From Metarhizium brunneum (taxonomy: Eukaryota; Ascomycota; Sordariomycetes; Hypocreales; Clavicipitaceae): a stretch of 64,000 nt of DNA. The position numbers and the translations under genes were made by a program. How positions within the stretch are numbered: the first letter of the stretch is position 1; every line of letters begins with the position of its first letter. Shown here piece by piece: positions 34,754 through 45,473 of this stretch. The stretch spans positions 2,852,001 through 2,916,000 of the forward strand of contig NC_089427.1 of the NCBI RefSeq assembly GCF_013426205.1, in the 5' to 3' direction. The notes below the pieces were generated by a model, which saw only the letters and a program-made list of their open reading frames with translations, did not search any database and had not been told where the DNA came from.

Positions 34754-37014
34754 ATGTCGAATCACCTTTACCTAGATTCAACAGATCGTGTTGATGGCAA
34801 GGCTCCAAATGACAACAACGATTCCTATCCTCCCAACAGTCAAGAAGGAGTCCGATTTTCGAGCCCGAGACCTACCCTTGTGGAGACATGGTTGGAAAGT
34901 GTTCGATCGAAATGTTCAAGCAATAGCCCTCAGAAGGATGATCCCGCAGGCACATCAAGGGAAATATCTAGGTCACGACAAACTTCCTATCTCCAATCCG
35001 CTGATGAACCTGACAAGACTTGGCAAAAGACCCATACACCAGTGTGCAGCTCGGGACTGTTTATACCCGTCAGCCCTTCCCTACAGGTCAACACGGATGC
35101 AGTTAATAGACATATGCTTGGGGGGCCAGAACATGAGTTTTTACGGACAGGGGGAAGCTTTAGATCCGAGAGCTCGAGGCATTGCTTCAGTCCTCCCCCC
35201 AGACCCAAGAACCATCATTTGTGTCAAAAGTTTCATCGTCAACCACGCCGCAAGACTCGAGAAGACAGATACGACACAAAGCACCCGATGATAGAGGACC
35301 AAAATGGTACAGATAGGCCAGCCCGTCCCCAAGATAATCACAGAATGTGTCGGAAACGCAGACTACGTTCTGGAAAGGAAATAATGACGAACTTCACATC
35401 TGATGTGATAAAGAGAGAGAATGTGACCGTAAGTTGGCTTCAGAGAATCCTGCGTTAGCTTCTAACCGTAGATAGATGAGACCTCATGTTGCAGAAGGCT
35501 TACTGTCTGAGGAGAGACCTTTGAATAACACTACTTGTATGTCCAAGTCCCTGGTTAAGGTTTTTTTTTTTTTTTTTCAGGAACATAAAGCCGACTTATT
35601 TTGATTTCTTCTAGTGGCAGACCTCGCATTTCACAATTTTGACTTGAGTCTCTCAAAGACCAAATTGAGTATATTTAGCGCCGCAGATATTGATAGCACT
35701 AGTAGAAGATCTAATATACTCCCGGAATCGGATGCATTATCACCGATGGAGAGAGCGAATCAGCAAAGTGCTGATGATTGCTCTAAAGTGAATCCCAAAG
35801 ACTTCCCTAGTGCACCAGAGCAGTTCCCTGGGATGTCTAAAATAGGTGAAATTCCCAACGGAAAAAAGGAGGTTCATATGGAATCTACAACAAGCTTGAT
35901 CGGAACAGTGCCTCTAACGTTAGACAATCAAATCACTCAAGATTCAGACGATTTCGTGTGGCAGAAGAATCAGCCTAGGCCAATTGTACGAGCCACCAAT
36001 GATCGGCAACACAAGTTCTATCACTCACCATCAGTGAATGCACCAGAACAACTTGAGTTGCGACAGGTCTCTCTGCAAAATGTCGCAGACCAGGATAATC
36101 ACGGGATACTGCGGCCTAGTATTTTCGACGATGCATATATCCCGCAATGGCACACTTCGGAAGTTGGCCGCCATACTCTTCGCCAGCCTTACAAGGACGA
36201 TACCGCACAATATAAGCATGGAATGTCTCCTTGCAACGGCTTCATGGCGGATGAACCAGTCACCTGTCGATTCCAACGCCCACCACCGGATTCAACCAGT
36301 GACGTTACGGTACATCAAAATTCAGGAGTACGGTCCCCAATACTATACCAGCCTCCAGTAACCCGAGGCAGTGTCGACCTAGATCCGCGGTCTTCGCGAC
36401 ACCTTGCATACCAGGACAGCCAATGGGGCGGCGGAGACGACTTTGCACCGCTATTTCGGACAATCCCAGTCAGCCCAATGAGCTGGGCGGAGAGTGTTTT
36501 CCCAAGCATTGGGCCAACACGCGGGCAGACATGTTGTAACCCTGACTCCAGAACAAAGACGCAGTTCCTAATGGGTCAAACGCCTGGGTTTCATGGATTT
36601 GGGAGCTCTGAGACTGTACTAGACTGGGGAATGTTACCTCATGAGTCTGATGGCGAATGTTCCCGAGATAGAACCTTTGATACGTTCGGTCTAAAACGAC
36701 GGCGCGTGCCGAACGAAATGGGGCTTTTGCAAAATGATGAATCAGCCTGCTCGTGGAACTCCAACAATGATATTCATGATAAGCGAGCCCGATATTTTGA
36801 CCAGGATTCGCATACTGTTCGAAGTACCGAAGATTTACGCCTCCTGGACGGTATACAAGATAGAAAATTGAACAAACACCCAGACGTTGAGAGCGGAAGG
36901 GACTTTGACATTCTGCAACAAGCCAAATTTGGTCCGTCAAGGCAGACCATCGACGCCCCGGGGCTTGTTACAATACATGAGTCACTGTATGGCTCAACAT
37001 TTAAGCTGTTCTAA
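34754..37014 (+). CDS. Unrecognised 711-residue fungal protein
   Basis: Three exons, 34754-35428, 35476-35536 and 35615-37014, give 711 residues starting MSNHLYLDSTDRVDG. The model uses donors GTAAGT and GTATGT, acceptors GATAG and TTCTAG, a CTAAC branch site in the 47-nt first intron and consistent phase (0 then 1). The protein is Ser/Asp/Asn-rich and mostly disordered. Near residue 175 is a basic motif, RRKTREDRYDTK, that looks like the most constrained part and could bind nucleic acid. A KRRR-type cluster occurs again at about residue 590, and both could be nuclear localisation signals. No membrane segment or known domain. Codon use is less GC-biased than in neighbouring housekeeping genes, suggesting low expression or fast evolution. 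Function unknown; the first two exon borders are inferred. Confidence 0.65.
35561..35577 (+). repeat. T17 homopolymer in intron 2
   Basis: Seventeen T residues followed by CAG inside the second intron of the 711-residue protein gene. This polypyrimidine-CAG looks like an ideal acceptor, but using it gives an immediate in-frame TGA after the joined T, so the downstream TTCTAG was chosen. Confidence 0.75.
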
Positions 37015-38085
37015 TGCACATGTTGCGCAGATTACTCCACATTCTCATATTCTGAAACGCTTTCTCCTGCGAGTATAACATCCTGGAGAATATTATTTCG
37101 ATGTTCCGTTGCAAAAATGACTCGACCTGGCAGGTGGCATCTTCAGACAATTTCAGTTCTCGCGCTGCGCTCCTGAAAATTGCCAGATGGCTCTGGTGTC
37201 CATAACTCTTTTCTACATGTATCGAACCGCAGGCAGCTTGACAGGCGCCGCCTAATTCACGGCAGGACGTGAAACCATCAGCTCAGCCACTGAATGGGTC
37301 CATTTGGTGGTTTAATGTAACACAAATACGATAATGCACAGCCTTGCTGCTGGGTGACTCCAATAGCGGCATTCTCACTCTGTCTCCGAAGTTGAATCTA
37401 TTTTTGAATAAGTGACCAGGCCACAGCCTTTCCAGAGTGCTGAGACCATCAGAGGGCCATGATACAAAGTATAGTCACGATGCCGGACTATAATAGTCTT
37501 CACTTGGAGGGCTTTATCTGTTTCAATAGGCGGACACATGACTGTTCTGGTTTCCACATATCAACTCTCGTCAGACCTCCCAGTAAGGTACCTTTAGCGG
37601 ATAGCAAATGAAATAAAAAAACGGTTTTCTTCAACAAGATTCTATCTCGAGCGTCTATTTTGTATTGAATTAAGTAGTCTTGCCACTCGTAGTACGGTAG
37701 TTGAACAACGATGAGGTACAATGTAGATTTATTATGTCCAAGCAACTTAATGCGTGCCAATGGTCCCAGAGCTACGGTCGAATCAACAATGCAAACCACC
37801 AAGTTAGCTGCCGATCGATACCCATTTGTACAATTTTTACCTTCTGTCTGGAAGGGAAGCTACGCTGTCGACATGGCGCTGGGCTTCTACATATCGCAAT
37901 GTAATGGCATCATGAGATGCGGTTGCAGGATTTTGCTGTTCTGGCTACCCCTCGATTAAGACGATTCACTGGCCACGGCCACGTTACGCTTCCTCTGCGC
38001 TCCGACGTGCCGTTGAGAGAAAAAAAAATACGAAAACTCCGTGGTGTTGGATTTCGTCCACTGTACTTGAGTGCGTTGGTTTTAT
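37015..38085. other. Convergent intergenic region, 1.07 kb
   Basis: AT-rich DNA between the unknown gene and the CitE-like gene; probably both 3' UTRs. No protein-like open frame or RNA gene seen. Confidence 0.55.
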
Positions 38086-39119
38086 TCATTCGGGTTCCTG
38101 GCTATTCCACTTGCTCCTCAGACCAGCAACGTCGAATCCGCACTGCTTGGCTTTGGCAACGACGGCTCGAGCCTTTCCAACGACCGGAGCATCAATCATC
38201 TTGCCATCCAACGTCCAGGCTCCTCTCCCCTGCGCTGCGGCCTTCTCGTCCGCGATGACCACCCGCATCGCCCAGTTTACCTCATCCGGGCTCGGGGCAA
38301 ACAGCCTCTGCACAGTTTCCAACTGGTCGGGGTGTATGCACTGCTTGCCGTTGAACCCCATCGACTTGCCGCCCGCGCATTCCTCCGCAAGTCTCCCGAT
38401 GCCCTCCTCGCCGCGGTACGACGTACACACCAGGTCGATGGCGCTGGGCAAGGCAGCGGCCCTGGCGGCAGTGACGATTGCGGAACGCGCATACAGAAAC
38501 TCCGTCAGAGACGGCGTCCTCGTAATGGACAAGTCGAGGGCGAAATCCTCGGCCGCGAATATCAGGCCGCTCAGATAGGGGGAGGCGCGGCAGATGCTGG
38601 CGAGGTCCATGACGGCGCGGGCCGACTCGATCAGGGCGATGATCTTGATGGGATTGCTCGAGTCGACGGCGTGCCTCTCCGGGGCGACATGGCGCAGGAC
38701 GTCGGAGACAAACGTCAGGTCGGCGGCCGACTCAACTTTGGGCACGACAATGGCATCGACGAGCGGCGCGGCAGAGAGGGCCGTCAGGTCGTCGAGGGCG
38801 AAGGCGGTGGAGACGGCGTTGACGCGGACTGCGAGCTCGGAAATGGACCGAGGGCGGGATTTCAGTGATGAAATGTGCGCCTTGAGCTGTTGGCGGGCCT
38901 GTGGTTTGAGAGACGGTGTGACCGAGTCCTCTAGGTCGTAGGTTACGTTGTCCGAGATGAGGCCCAGGGACTTGGTGAGCATCTTTTGCGATGACGCGGG
39001 GACTACGAGAATTTAGTTTCACGCGACGACGACGACGAGTCTGGTAGATGGTAGGCGGGCTGACCGTAAAGAAGAGACCGGCGGAGGATGGCCGTGGACC
39101 TCGCTGCCGCGGCGGCCAT
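38086..39119 (-). CDS. Mitochondrial CitE/CLYBL-like acyl-CoA lyase
   Basis: HpcH/HpaI aldolase/citrate lyase beta-like family; the mitochondrial CLYBL branch cleaves citramalyl-CoA or makes malate-type products from acetyl-CoA and glyoxylate. Exons 39119-39065 and 39002-38086 give 323 residues. An Ala/Arg/Ser N-terminus (1-16) looks like a mitochondrial presequence. LLYVPASSQKML spans the exon junction, confirming the 62-nt intron. YDLEDSV (40-46), IIALIESA, AAEDFALDL and GKQCIHPDQ supply the Mg2+ and CoA-binding positions expected of the TIM barrel. The C-terminal helix after the barrel is typical. The substrate in this organism is not determined by the sequence. Convergent with the 711-residue gene and divergent from TVP23. 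Confidence 0.9.
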
Positions 39120-39816
39120 GATGATGAGACGGTTGAGTCTTAATAGCCGGCGGTTACTTGATGTAAGTGAGCAGGCGTTGATGCAACAGTAGACAGCATG
39201 GGAACTAAAGCTCAATCTTGCATTTCAGTATGGCGTAAATTATCTCTAGGGCCCGGTTTCACATTTCGCGGGGGTAGCCAGCATAGTCGGAAGTGTATGT
39301 GAGAAGACGGTGTTGTTGCCGTCATCCAGAACCCAGATCATCAAGATGTTTTGCTTGCCGATCAATTGAAGAAGGTACGGGGTACTCGGTACATGAAGCT
39401 TGTACCTTTTTGGGTCTGCGGGCCGGATCAACTCATCTCCTGGGGTGGACAGCCCAGAGCCCCTGGCACCAGTCGTCCAAAGCTGGCGTGGGTCCAGCCT
39501 GTAAGATTGGGACGTCTAACGTGTGCCTGGCTGGCTCACAAGGCAAATGCCACATGTCGCCTGTCAACACCACGACCTCGTACGCAAGCTCCAGGCATGC
39601 GGTCGTAACCAACACGACTGCTCACCACCATCAAGCCGCACACGCCGTATACAAGGCCTCCTCTCTCATCGCCACATCGCCACCTCCACCGAAGCCATCG
39701 GCTCGCATCGTACGCTCCCGTGAGCAGCCAACATCTCTTGCGCATCCCAAGCGCAACCTCTCCCCCTCTACACTCTACACCTACCATCGTCCGCTATCGA
39801 TTGTAATACCGGCATC
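39120..39816. promoter_or_regulatory. Divergent promoter, CitE-like gene and TVP23
   Basis: 697 bp between the two start codons. The TVP23-proximal 150 bp is C/T-rich with few purines, typical of a fungal leader. Long open frames here on both strands lack protein character. Confidence 0.5.
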
Positions 39817-40701
39817 ATGGATGTGGAGCGGCAGCAGCAGCAGCAGCAGCCGTTACCAGGAACACTCAGCTGGCGGTTGAGTTCGCACCCCATAACACTG
39901 CTAACCTTCCTAACCTTTCGAATATGTACGTCGGGTCCTCGGTTCGCTCCATGATGACAGATTATCATGCAGGCTAACGAATTGCAGCGAGCGTGCTGGT
40001 GTACTTCTTTGGTCTCTGGGTCACGGCCAGCATGTACGTCCTAAAATCAACCCCTCCCCCCGCTCGCAGCTTCTTGTCTGCGACAGGGACATGGACAGGC
40101 TGACACTGCAAACTCGTCAGGATCATGATCTTCATCATCACCATCCTCCTCCTCGCCGCAGACTTCTACTACCTCAAGAACATCGCCGGCCGGCGCCTCG
40201 TCGGCCTCCGGTGGTGGAACGAAGTCGACCCCCAGACCGGCGAGTCCAAATGGGTCTTTGAGTCGAGCGAGCCCGGCACAAAGGTTGTCAACGCCACGGA
40301 CAGCAGGTTCTTCTGGCTGTCTCTGTACGTGCAGCCCCTGCTGTGGATTCTGCTGGCCGTCTTGGCCATTGTGAGGTTGCAGTTTTTGTGGCTGCCCCTT
40401 GTTAGTAAGTGCTGTCCCGTTATTCTTCGCCCGCTGCTTTCTTTTCTAGTTTTATTTTTTATTTTTTTTTTATTTTCACCTCTTTGGTCGACACATGGAG
40501 GGAGACGAGGGAGAATAGTATCATGGCTGACACATAATTATAGTCATCGCCCTTGTTTTGACAATTATGAACACTCTTGCCTTTTCGAGATGCGACAAGT
40601 TCAGCCAGGCTTCTAATTTGGCCGGCAGCGCGTTGGGCACCACGAATTTGGCCGGCAGCATTGCGACAAATCTGGCCGGACGGTGGTTTTCGCGTAACTG
40701 A
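39817..40701 (+). CDS. TVP23: TVP23, Golgi membrane protein
   Basis: Tvp23 family (FAM18 in animals), late-Golgi/TGN vesicle membrane protein. Exons 39817-39925, 39988-40033, 40121-40404 and 40544-40701 give 198 residues. After a polyglutamine start (MDVERQ...) come [15 protein letters not shown], a first membrane segment, [10 protein letters not shown], the hydrophobic [19 protein letters not shown], the family hallmark [19 protein letters not shown] and [10 protein letters not shown], further membrane segments, and the C-terminal [16 protein letters not shown]. Phase is consistent through three introns (62, 87 and 139 nt; CTAACG branch in the first). Length is normal for fungal Tvp23. The polyQ just after the Met is encoded by a CAG run at about 39832-39849. 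Confidence 0.95.
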
Positions 40702-41595
40702 GGTGCGTAGGAAGAGGCGAGTACAGAGTGTGCGTGGTAAATTCGATGTGAGGCGGACTTAGAGGGAAGAAGGGGGCGGCTTGTTGCATTGCCTAGATGT
40801 GACTAGTTTGGGAGCCGGCGTGTCCAACTGGCTGGATAAGGTGTATTATAGGAATGGATGAAATTGCAGCGCCGCTTCTTGGTGCGTGGTGTTCTTTGTA
40901 GTGGCTGGAATACAGGACTTGTTCATGCTACGTATTATGGTTATCCGGTAATCTCAATATAACGTTTAAGAAAGGCCCGAGAAGGAATCGGATCAGAAGG
41001 GTGGAATCCCCATCATGGATCGTTCACATCTCTTCCAATGCCACCGCACCCACTGCCACGATACACAGCATCGTGGGTTCCTTGGATCCGTTCACATTGC
41101 AAGGCCAAAGTCTCTGTCAAACCCGAGTATTCCCCCTCGATTCTTCTGGAGCGCATCCTACCTAAGTAGCATGGCAAAAGGCTCAAAACACCACTTCCGC
41201 ATGCATTTGCCTTTCAATCCAACGCATCACTTCCCCAGACAGCACTTATAAAAGGCAAAACCCCCGGTAAGTTGCACTACATATATATCCCTAACGAGTG
41301 GTATCATTTGCAATGACTACGCTCAGGCCGAAAATTTCCTCAAAAGCATTTCGTTTCGTTTCGTTTTAATTCATATCGCACACCCAGCCTCAACTCCCGA
41401 CGAATCCACCTTGCATGGCTTACAAAATGAAAAGGTGCCTATTGAAGGCAACCATAAATCTCATCCCGTGATTTCCATGTAGTGGAAAGTGGTATTTCTC
41501 CGCTATGTATGGCTTTCATTGTAATTTGCAAAGAAACAAAACAGTACCGAATCAAGTCGAACTCAAGCATTTTATAGATACCGCCGAAGGTAGTT
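40702..41595. other. Convergent intergenic region
   Basis: About 890 bp between TVP23 and the membrane-protein gene; AT-rich towards 41.3-41.5 kb and probably both 3' UTRs. No gene seen. Confidence 0.55.
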
Positions 41596-43195
41596 CTAGG
41601 ACCCACGGGCAATCTCTTCATCAAGATGATCTTCTTCGGCAAGGAGGCGGCGGACATCGTTGTCTGTGTGATGTGATTCCACGAGGTGACGAATTCGGGA
41701 GGGTATGGGTAGCGTGATGTGAGGATATGTCGAGTCCTCTCTGCCCGAGTCTGTATCCGCGCCGTGTTGGTGTTCCCGCACGCCGCGGGTGGCAGCGATT
41801 GCGGTAGGGTCAGGATTGTGGCCTGGATAGTTTAAAGGGCCGTTGGATATACCTGTATCGTGCAGGTTGGTGAAACTGCCGGTGTAGTCATGCGATGGCT
41901 GGTCTTGCCCACCATACGCAATGCCCACCGGGCTGGTGTTGGTGTTGTGTGTGGTATAATCCTGAGGTCCGCTATCTTCGGAAAGCCCAGACCGATGAGA
42001 GTCCACAACTTGTGTTGCAGATAGAACCTTGTTCTCCATGAATGGAGCTGTCTTGTACTGGGGATCGAATGAAGGCCCGTTACGGTTACGGCGCCGGCGC
42101 AGGAAGAACCATGTGAGGCCGGCAACAAGAACCACGGCTATGGCACTACCGATGACTGTGCCCGCAATAGCTCCGGTCGATAGCCCCCTGCTATTTGTAT
42201 CCTCGGTAGGTTTTGCTCCGCCGTTTTTGTCTGGAGCGTCGGTGGAAGTGGGTAAGCTACTGATGTGCGTCATGCTCGTAGCCACGCCTCCGTTTGTTCC
42301 CGCCGTCTCCTCATACCCGGTCACATTATCATGCCGAATAGGCTCCGATTCGAGCCCAGCTGGGTTTTTAATAAAGAAAACGCCAGTGTTTGATATCTTG
42401 CTCTCCCGGGTGCTGCGTTTAGTCCACGATATCTGGAGCCTCATGAAATCGGTGTCAGAAGCTAGGCGTTTGCCCGCTGGCAATGCGGCGCCTTCCGGTC
42501 TTTGGTCTGTGTCTTTGCCATTTTGTAATGAATCTAACCAACGCCTATAATTAATGGTGACTCCCTTCTGGCCATTAGCTGTATGTGTCCTGTCAGCGCT
42601 TGTTTTAAGTTGCCCATTCTTCGTGTTGGCAAGGGAAGGGGGAGGGGGAGAAGCGCTGAACAAATATGGCTCATGGTCATGAGACGCGCAGAGAGATAAT
42701 GTAGATGTAACAACAGACAAATCGGTTGAATTTTGGCTTGGCAGAGGTGCAAAACTTACAGTCGTCGGATAAGAAATTGCGTTCGCGGTTCACTGCAGAC
42801 ATGTTGGGGTTGATTATAATGTTATCGACGATAACTTGGTCAGCTTCGCTTGAGATCATGGTAGGTCTAGCAACCCATGCGATCCAGTTGATGTCGACAT
42901 TATTGCCGCTGTTGTTGTTCATGGTCCATGAGAAGGAGAAGTTCTCGGTATTGCCATCAAGAGAGGTCAAAGTGCGCAACGAGACAGGCCGCTGCAAGAG
43001 GAAGCCTGTGAACAAAATCTCCGGGTCGGTGCCGCGGGCTCCTCCAGCCTCCAAACTCGTTGACGGGCTTTGACTTGCGGATGTTTGGGTTGTGACAGGC
43101 GTAGCAGTGTTGAAGGGAGCCTCCGCATCCTTGCTGGGGTCACTTTCTTTGCTGCCTCCGTCTTGAGATCCTCCACTGTGTGCAAGAATGTCCAT
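41596..43195 (-). CDS. Unrecognised single-pass membrane protein
   Basis: Two exons, 43195-42760 and 42578-41596, give 472 residues from MDILAHSGGSQDGG. Residues 1-60 are polar and Ser/Thr/Pro-rich. Residues about 70-235 look like a beta-rich domain (EILFTGFLLQRPVSLRTLT, SFSWTMNNNSG, INWIAWVARPTM, DFMRLQISWTKRS). A Gly/Ala/Val/Ile membrane segment at about 282-305 is followed by RRRRNR, and the tail of about 160 residues is hydrophilic, rich in His, Asp and Thr. The layout resembles fungal surface proteins with an outer domain and a cytosolic tail. No signal peptide is visible at the chosen start, so an upstream exon may be missing. The 181-nt intron joins SDD to SNGQKG by phase; its acceptor is the less certain border. 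Confidence 0.72.
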
Positions 43196-43842
43196 GTTCC
43201 CGACTCTTCGAACCCAGCCGATGAAAGTCGCTTTCGTCACTGAACTCAAAACTTTTGATTTGCCCTCCGTGCGTTACAGGCCAGTCCCAAGGTTCAGACA
43301 GGTTCGGCGCTTATGTGGCCAGTGGTGAAGGTTGATGTTGGAGGGCTAATCGTACATACATACATATATATGTATGTATAAAATGTCTCGTCGTCTTTTT
43401 TCCTTGAGCAACACTTGTCCAAATGATGTTCGCCACAACAGAGCAAAGTACCAAGAAGAACCAAAATCCACAGCAATGCTCGGTTGAGGAAGCGCACCCT
43501 GCACCTTGTGAAGTGCAGGAATTGAAGGAAAAGAAAGAACAGACTGAAAAGCACGCGGCCCAAGAGGTGGGCGGCTTGTAAAGGCGTAAGACCAGACGGG
43601 ACAATCGACACCCTGGTTCACTGGGCGTTCCATTGGGCTGGTTTCTGAGAGACAAACAGGAACCCTTCCACCGAGTAGAAAGGCATGATGGGCCACATGC
43701 TGTGCTGTGTTGTGAGTACTCGGCAAGAGAGGCTTGCGTCCGTCCACAAAGAGGGTTACCAAATTCAGATCAGAGAGCATGCCTCCCTGGGGTCCGAGTG
43801 AGGAGGCTAGTTGGTTGGCCAGACCGAGAAACGACTCAGATG

Positions 43843-44698
43843 TACGGAGTATTGATGCACAATTCCAGTTCTGGCCAACGCCAACCAGGCGCCAGGGTAG
43901 AAATCCCGTCGAGCTGAAGGAACTAGTGCCTCAGCAGGCGAATGCAAGTATTCCAGTCACGATGGTTCTCCGTGACAGTACTACTCCGTACGTGCAGCCA
44001 ACATTCGCAAATCTAGGGTCTTTGTGTCTCAAAATCAGTGGTTGGATTCTCAAGAACCGTCAATGCGAAAAGGAGATGCTCCTCACCTTCTGAGCACAAC
44101 ATCAACCACCCGGCGACTCTGCGTAGTACTCCGTACTCGTGTAATCCACCGGCCAACATTTGTCTCCATCCATCCACTTTCGGTGCTCTAAAAAAAGATT
44201 GACAGCTGGAATTGGATGGCATGGCCAGGCTGTGCTTCGCCTTTCCCACCTCTTTAGATGCGGACTGGCTCGTGGAGACTCCTCTGCCATACAATTTTCT
44301 TAGGTAAGCGAGTCTCCACGAGTCATTCCGCATCTAAAGAGGTGAGACTGGTGATGGCCTCCCGCCATCACCTCCACACACTACATGCAGCATGTCTCCA
44401 CTGCCGCTGACAGGGATGAGTCCACTGTCCAGCCACCCACCCCAGGAAAGCACAAGACGGCGTTTGTGTCCAGCCGGTGGCCTTTGCCTTTTGCGTGAGG
44501 CTGGTTCAAAACACGGAGGGGACAACAACAAAACAACAGAGACGGCCAGTCTTCTGCGGAAGCAAATTAACCAAAGGCGACGTGTAGAGTAGAAAAACGC
44601 ACCGGCACTGCTTGGGAAAGCTTGAAGTGGTCTGGACTCTGGAGACTGGGGCTCTTGCTCGTCCATCGGATCGCTCCTTCATCCCCCCTTACTCCGTA
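43843..44698. repeat. Cluster of four TACGGAGTA/TACTCCGTA 9-mers
   Basis: Exact copies at 43843-43851, 43982-43990, 44127-44135 and 44690-44698. They flank the 35-bp inverted repeat at 44247-44344. Confidence 0.75.
44247..44344. repeat. 35-bp inverted repeat with 28-nt spacer
   Basis: Left arm 44247-44281 (begins CACCTCTTTAGATGCGG, ends TCGTGGAGACTC) and right arm 44310-44344 are reverse complements over 35 bp with two mismatches near the middle. RNA from either strand would form a long hairpin. No coding frame crosses it and no target-site duplication is obvious. Confidence 0.85.
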
Positions 44699-45473
44699 CT
44701 CCACCCTGGACTCTGGATGCAAATGCAGACTGTTGATTCATTCAAACAATCATGGCCTTTGCGTCCCCAACCCGCCGTTCAATCCTATCCCGTAATCACG
44801 TGGTCAACCAATTGGTGATGCAGAGCACATGGCAACGAGAACCATCCATCCCCTTGCGCCTGTCAGCTGACCTTGTTCCTTCAAGAATAATCTCGAGCCA
44901 CCAAAATCTCACTTACATACCGAAGTACCTACATAGCACATATGTATTGCGATAATGTCCAAGCACATGTACAGACTATGTCCGCGTCATATCGGTAAAA
45001 GTCTTGAGATTCAAACATTACGTTGCCTGCCTTTATATATTCGTCTCTTCAAATAATACAGTGAAAGAAGAAAAGATGTTAGAAACTACGCCTTCTTCAA
45101 TCATCAACTCCTTCATCCCATTCTCGTCTCATCCGACTCATGCTTCCAAGGGATTAAAACGGCGTCCTACTCCTTCTCCTACCTATTCCTCCCATCCAAT
45201 CAGTGTGTCCGCCAACAGAGTAATTAAGTAACCTCGCCGTGTGCAAATGCCGTTTCATCCATGCGGCCCGAGACCCGTAACAAGAAGGCTCACAATGAAA
45301 GAAGCAAATAATTCGAATATAAACGCGAACCGACTGTGGACGGTTACATCTATCCATGCCAACGCCAGGGCGATCAAGCAATCAGTTGTCGCTGGGCCAA
45401 TAGATCGCCGGAAACACGAAAAAGAAAACTCCTCGCAAGGTTTTGGGTCCCTTCTCTGGCCGTTGTCCTTGTA

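Larger units (their letters stand above)
43196..45473. other. Intergenic region, 2.3 kb
   Basis: Between two minus-strand genes: the promoter of the membrane-protein gene and the terminator of the DUF726 gene. It holds a long inverted repeat and four copies of the 9-mer family. No protein-like open frame. Confidence 0.6.

Noticed and set aside
38071..38868. 265-codon plus-strand frame
   Set aside because: Antisense shadow of the CitE-like gene, without protein motifs.
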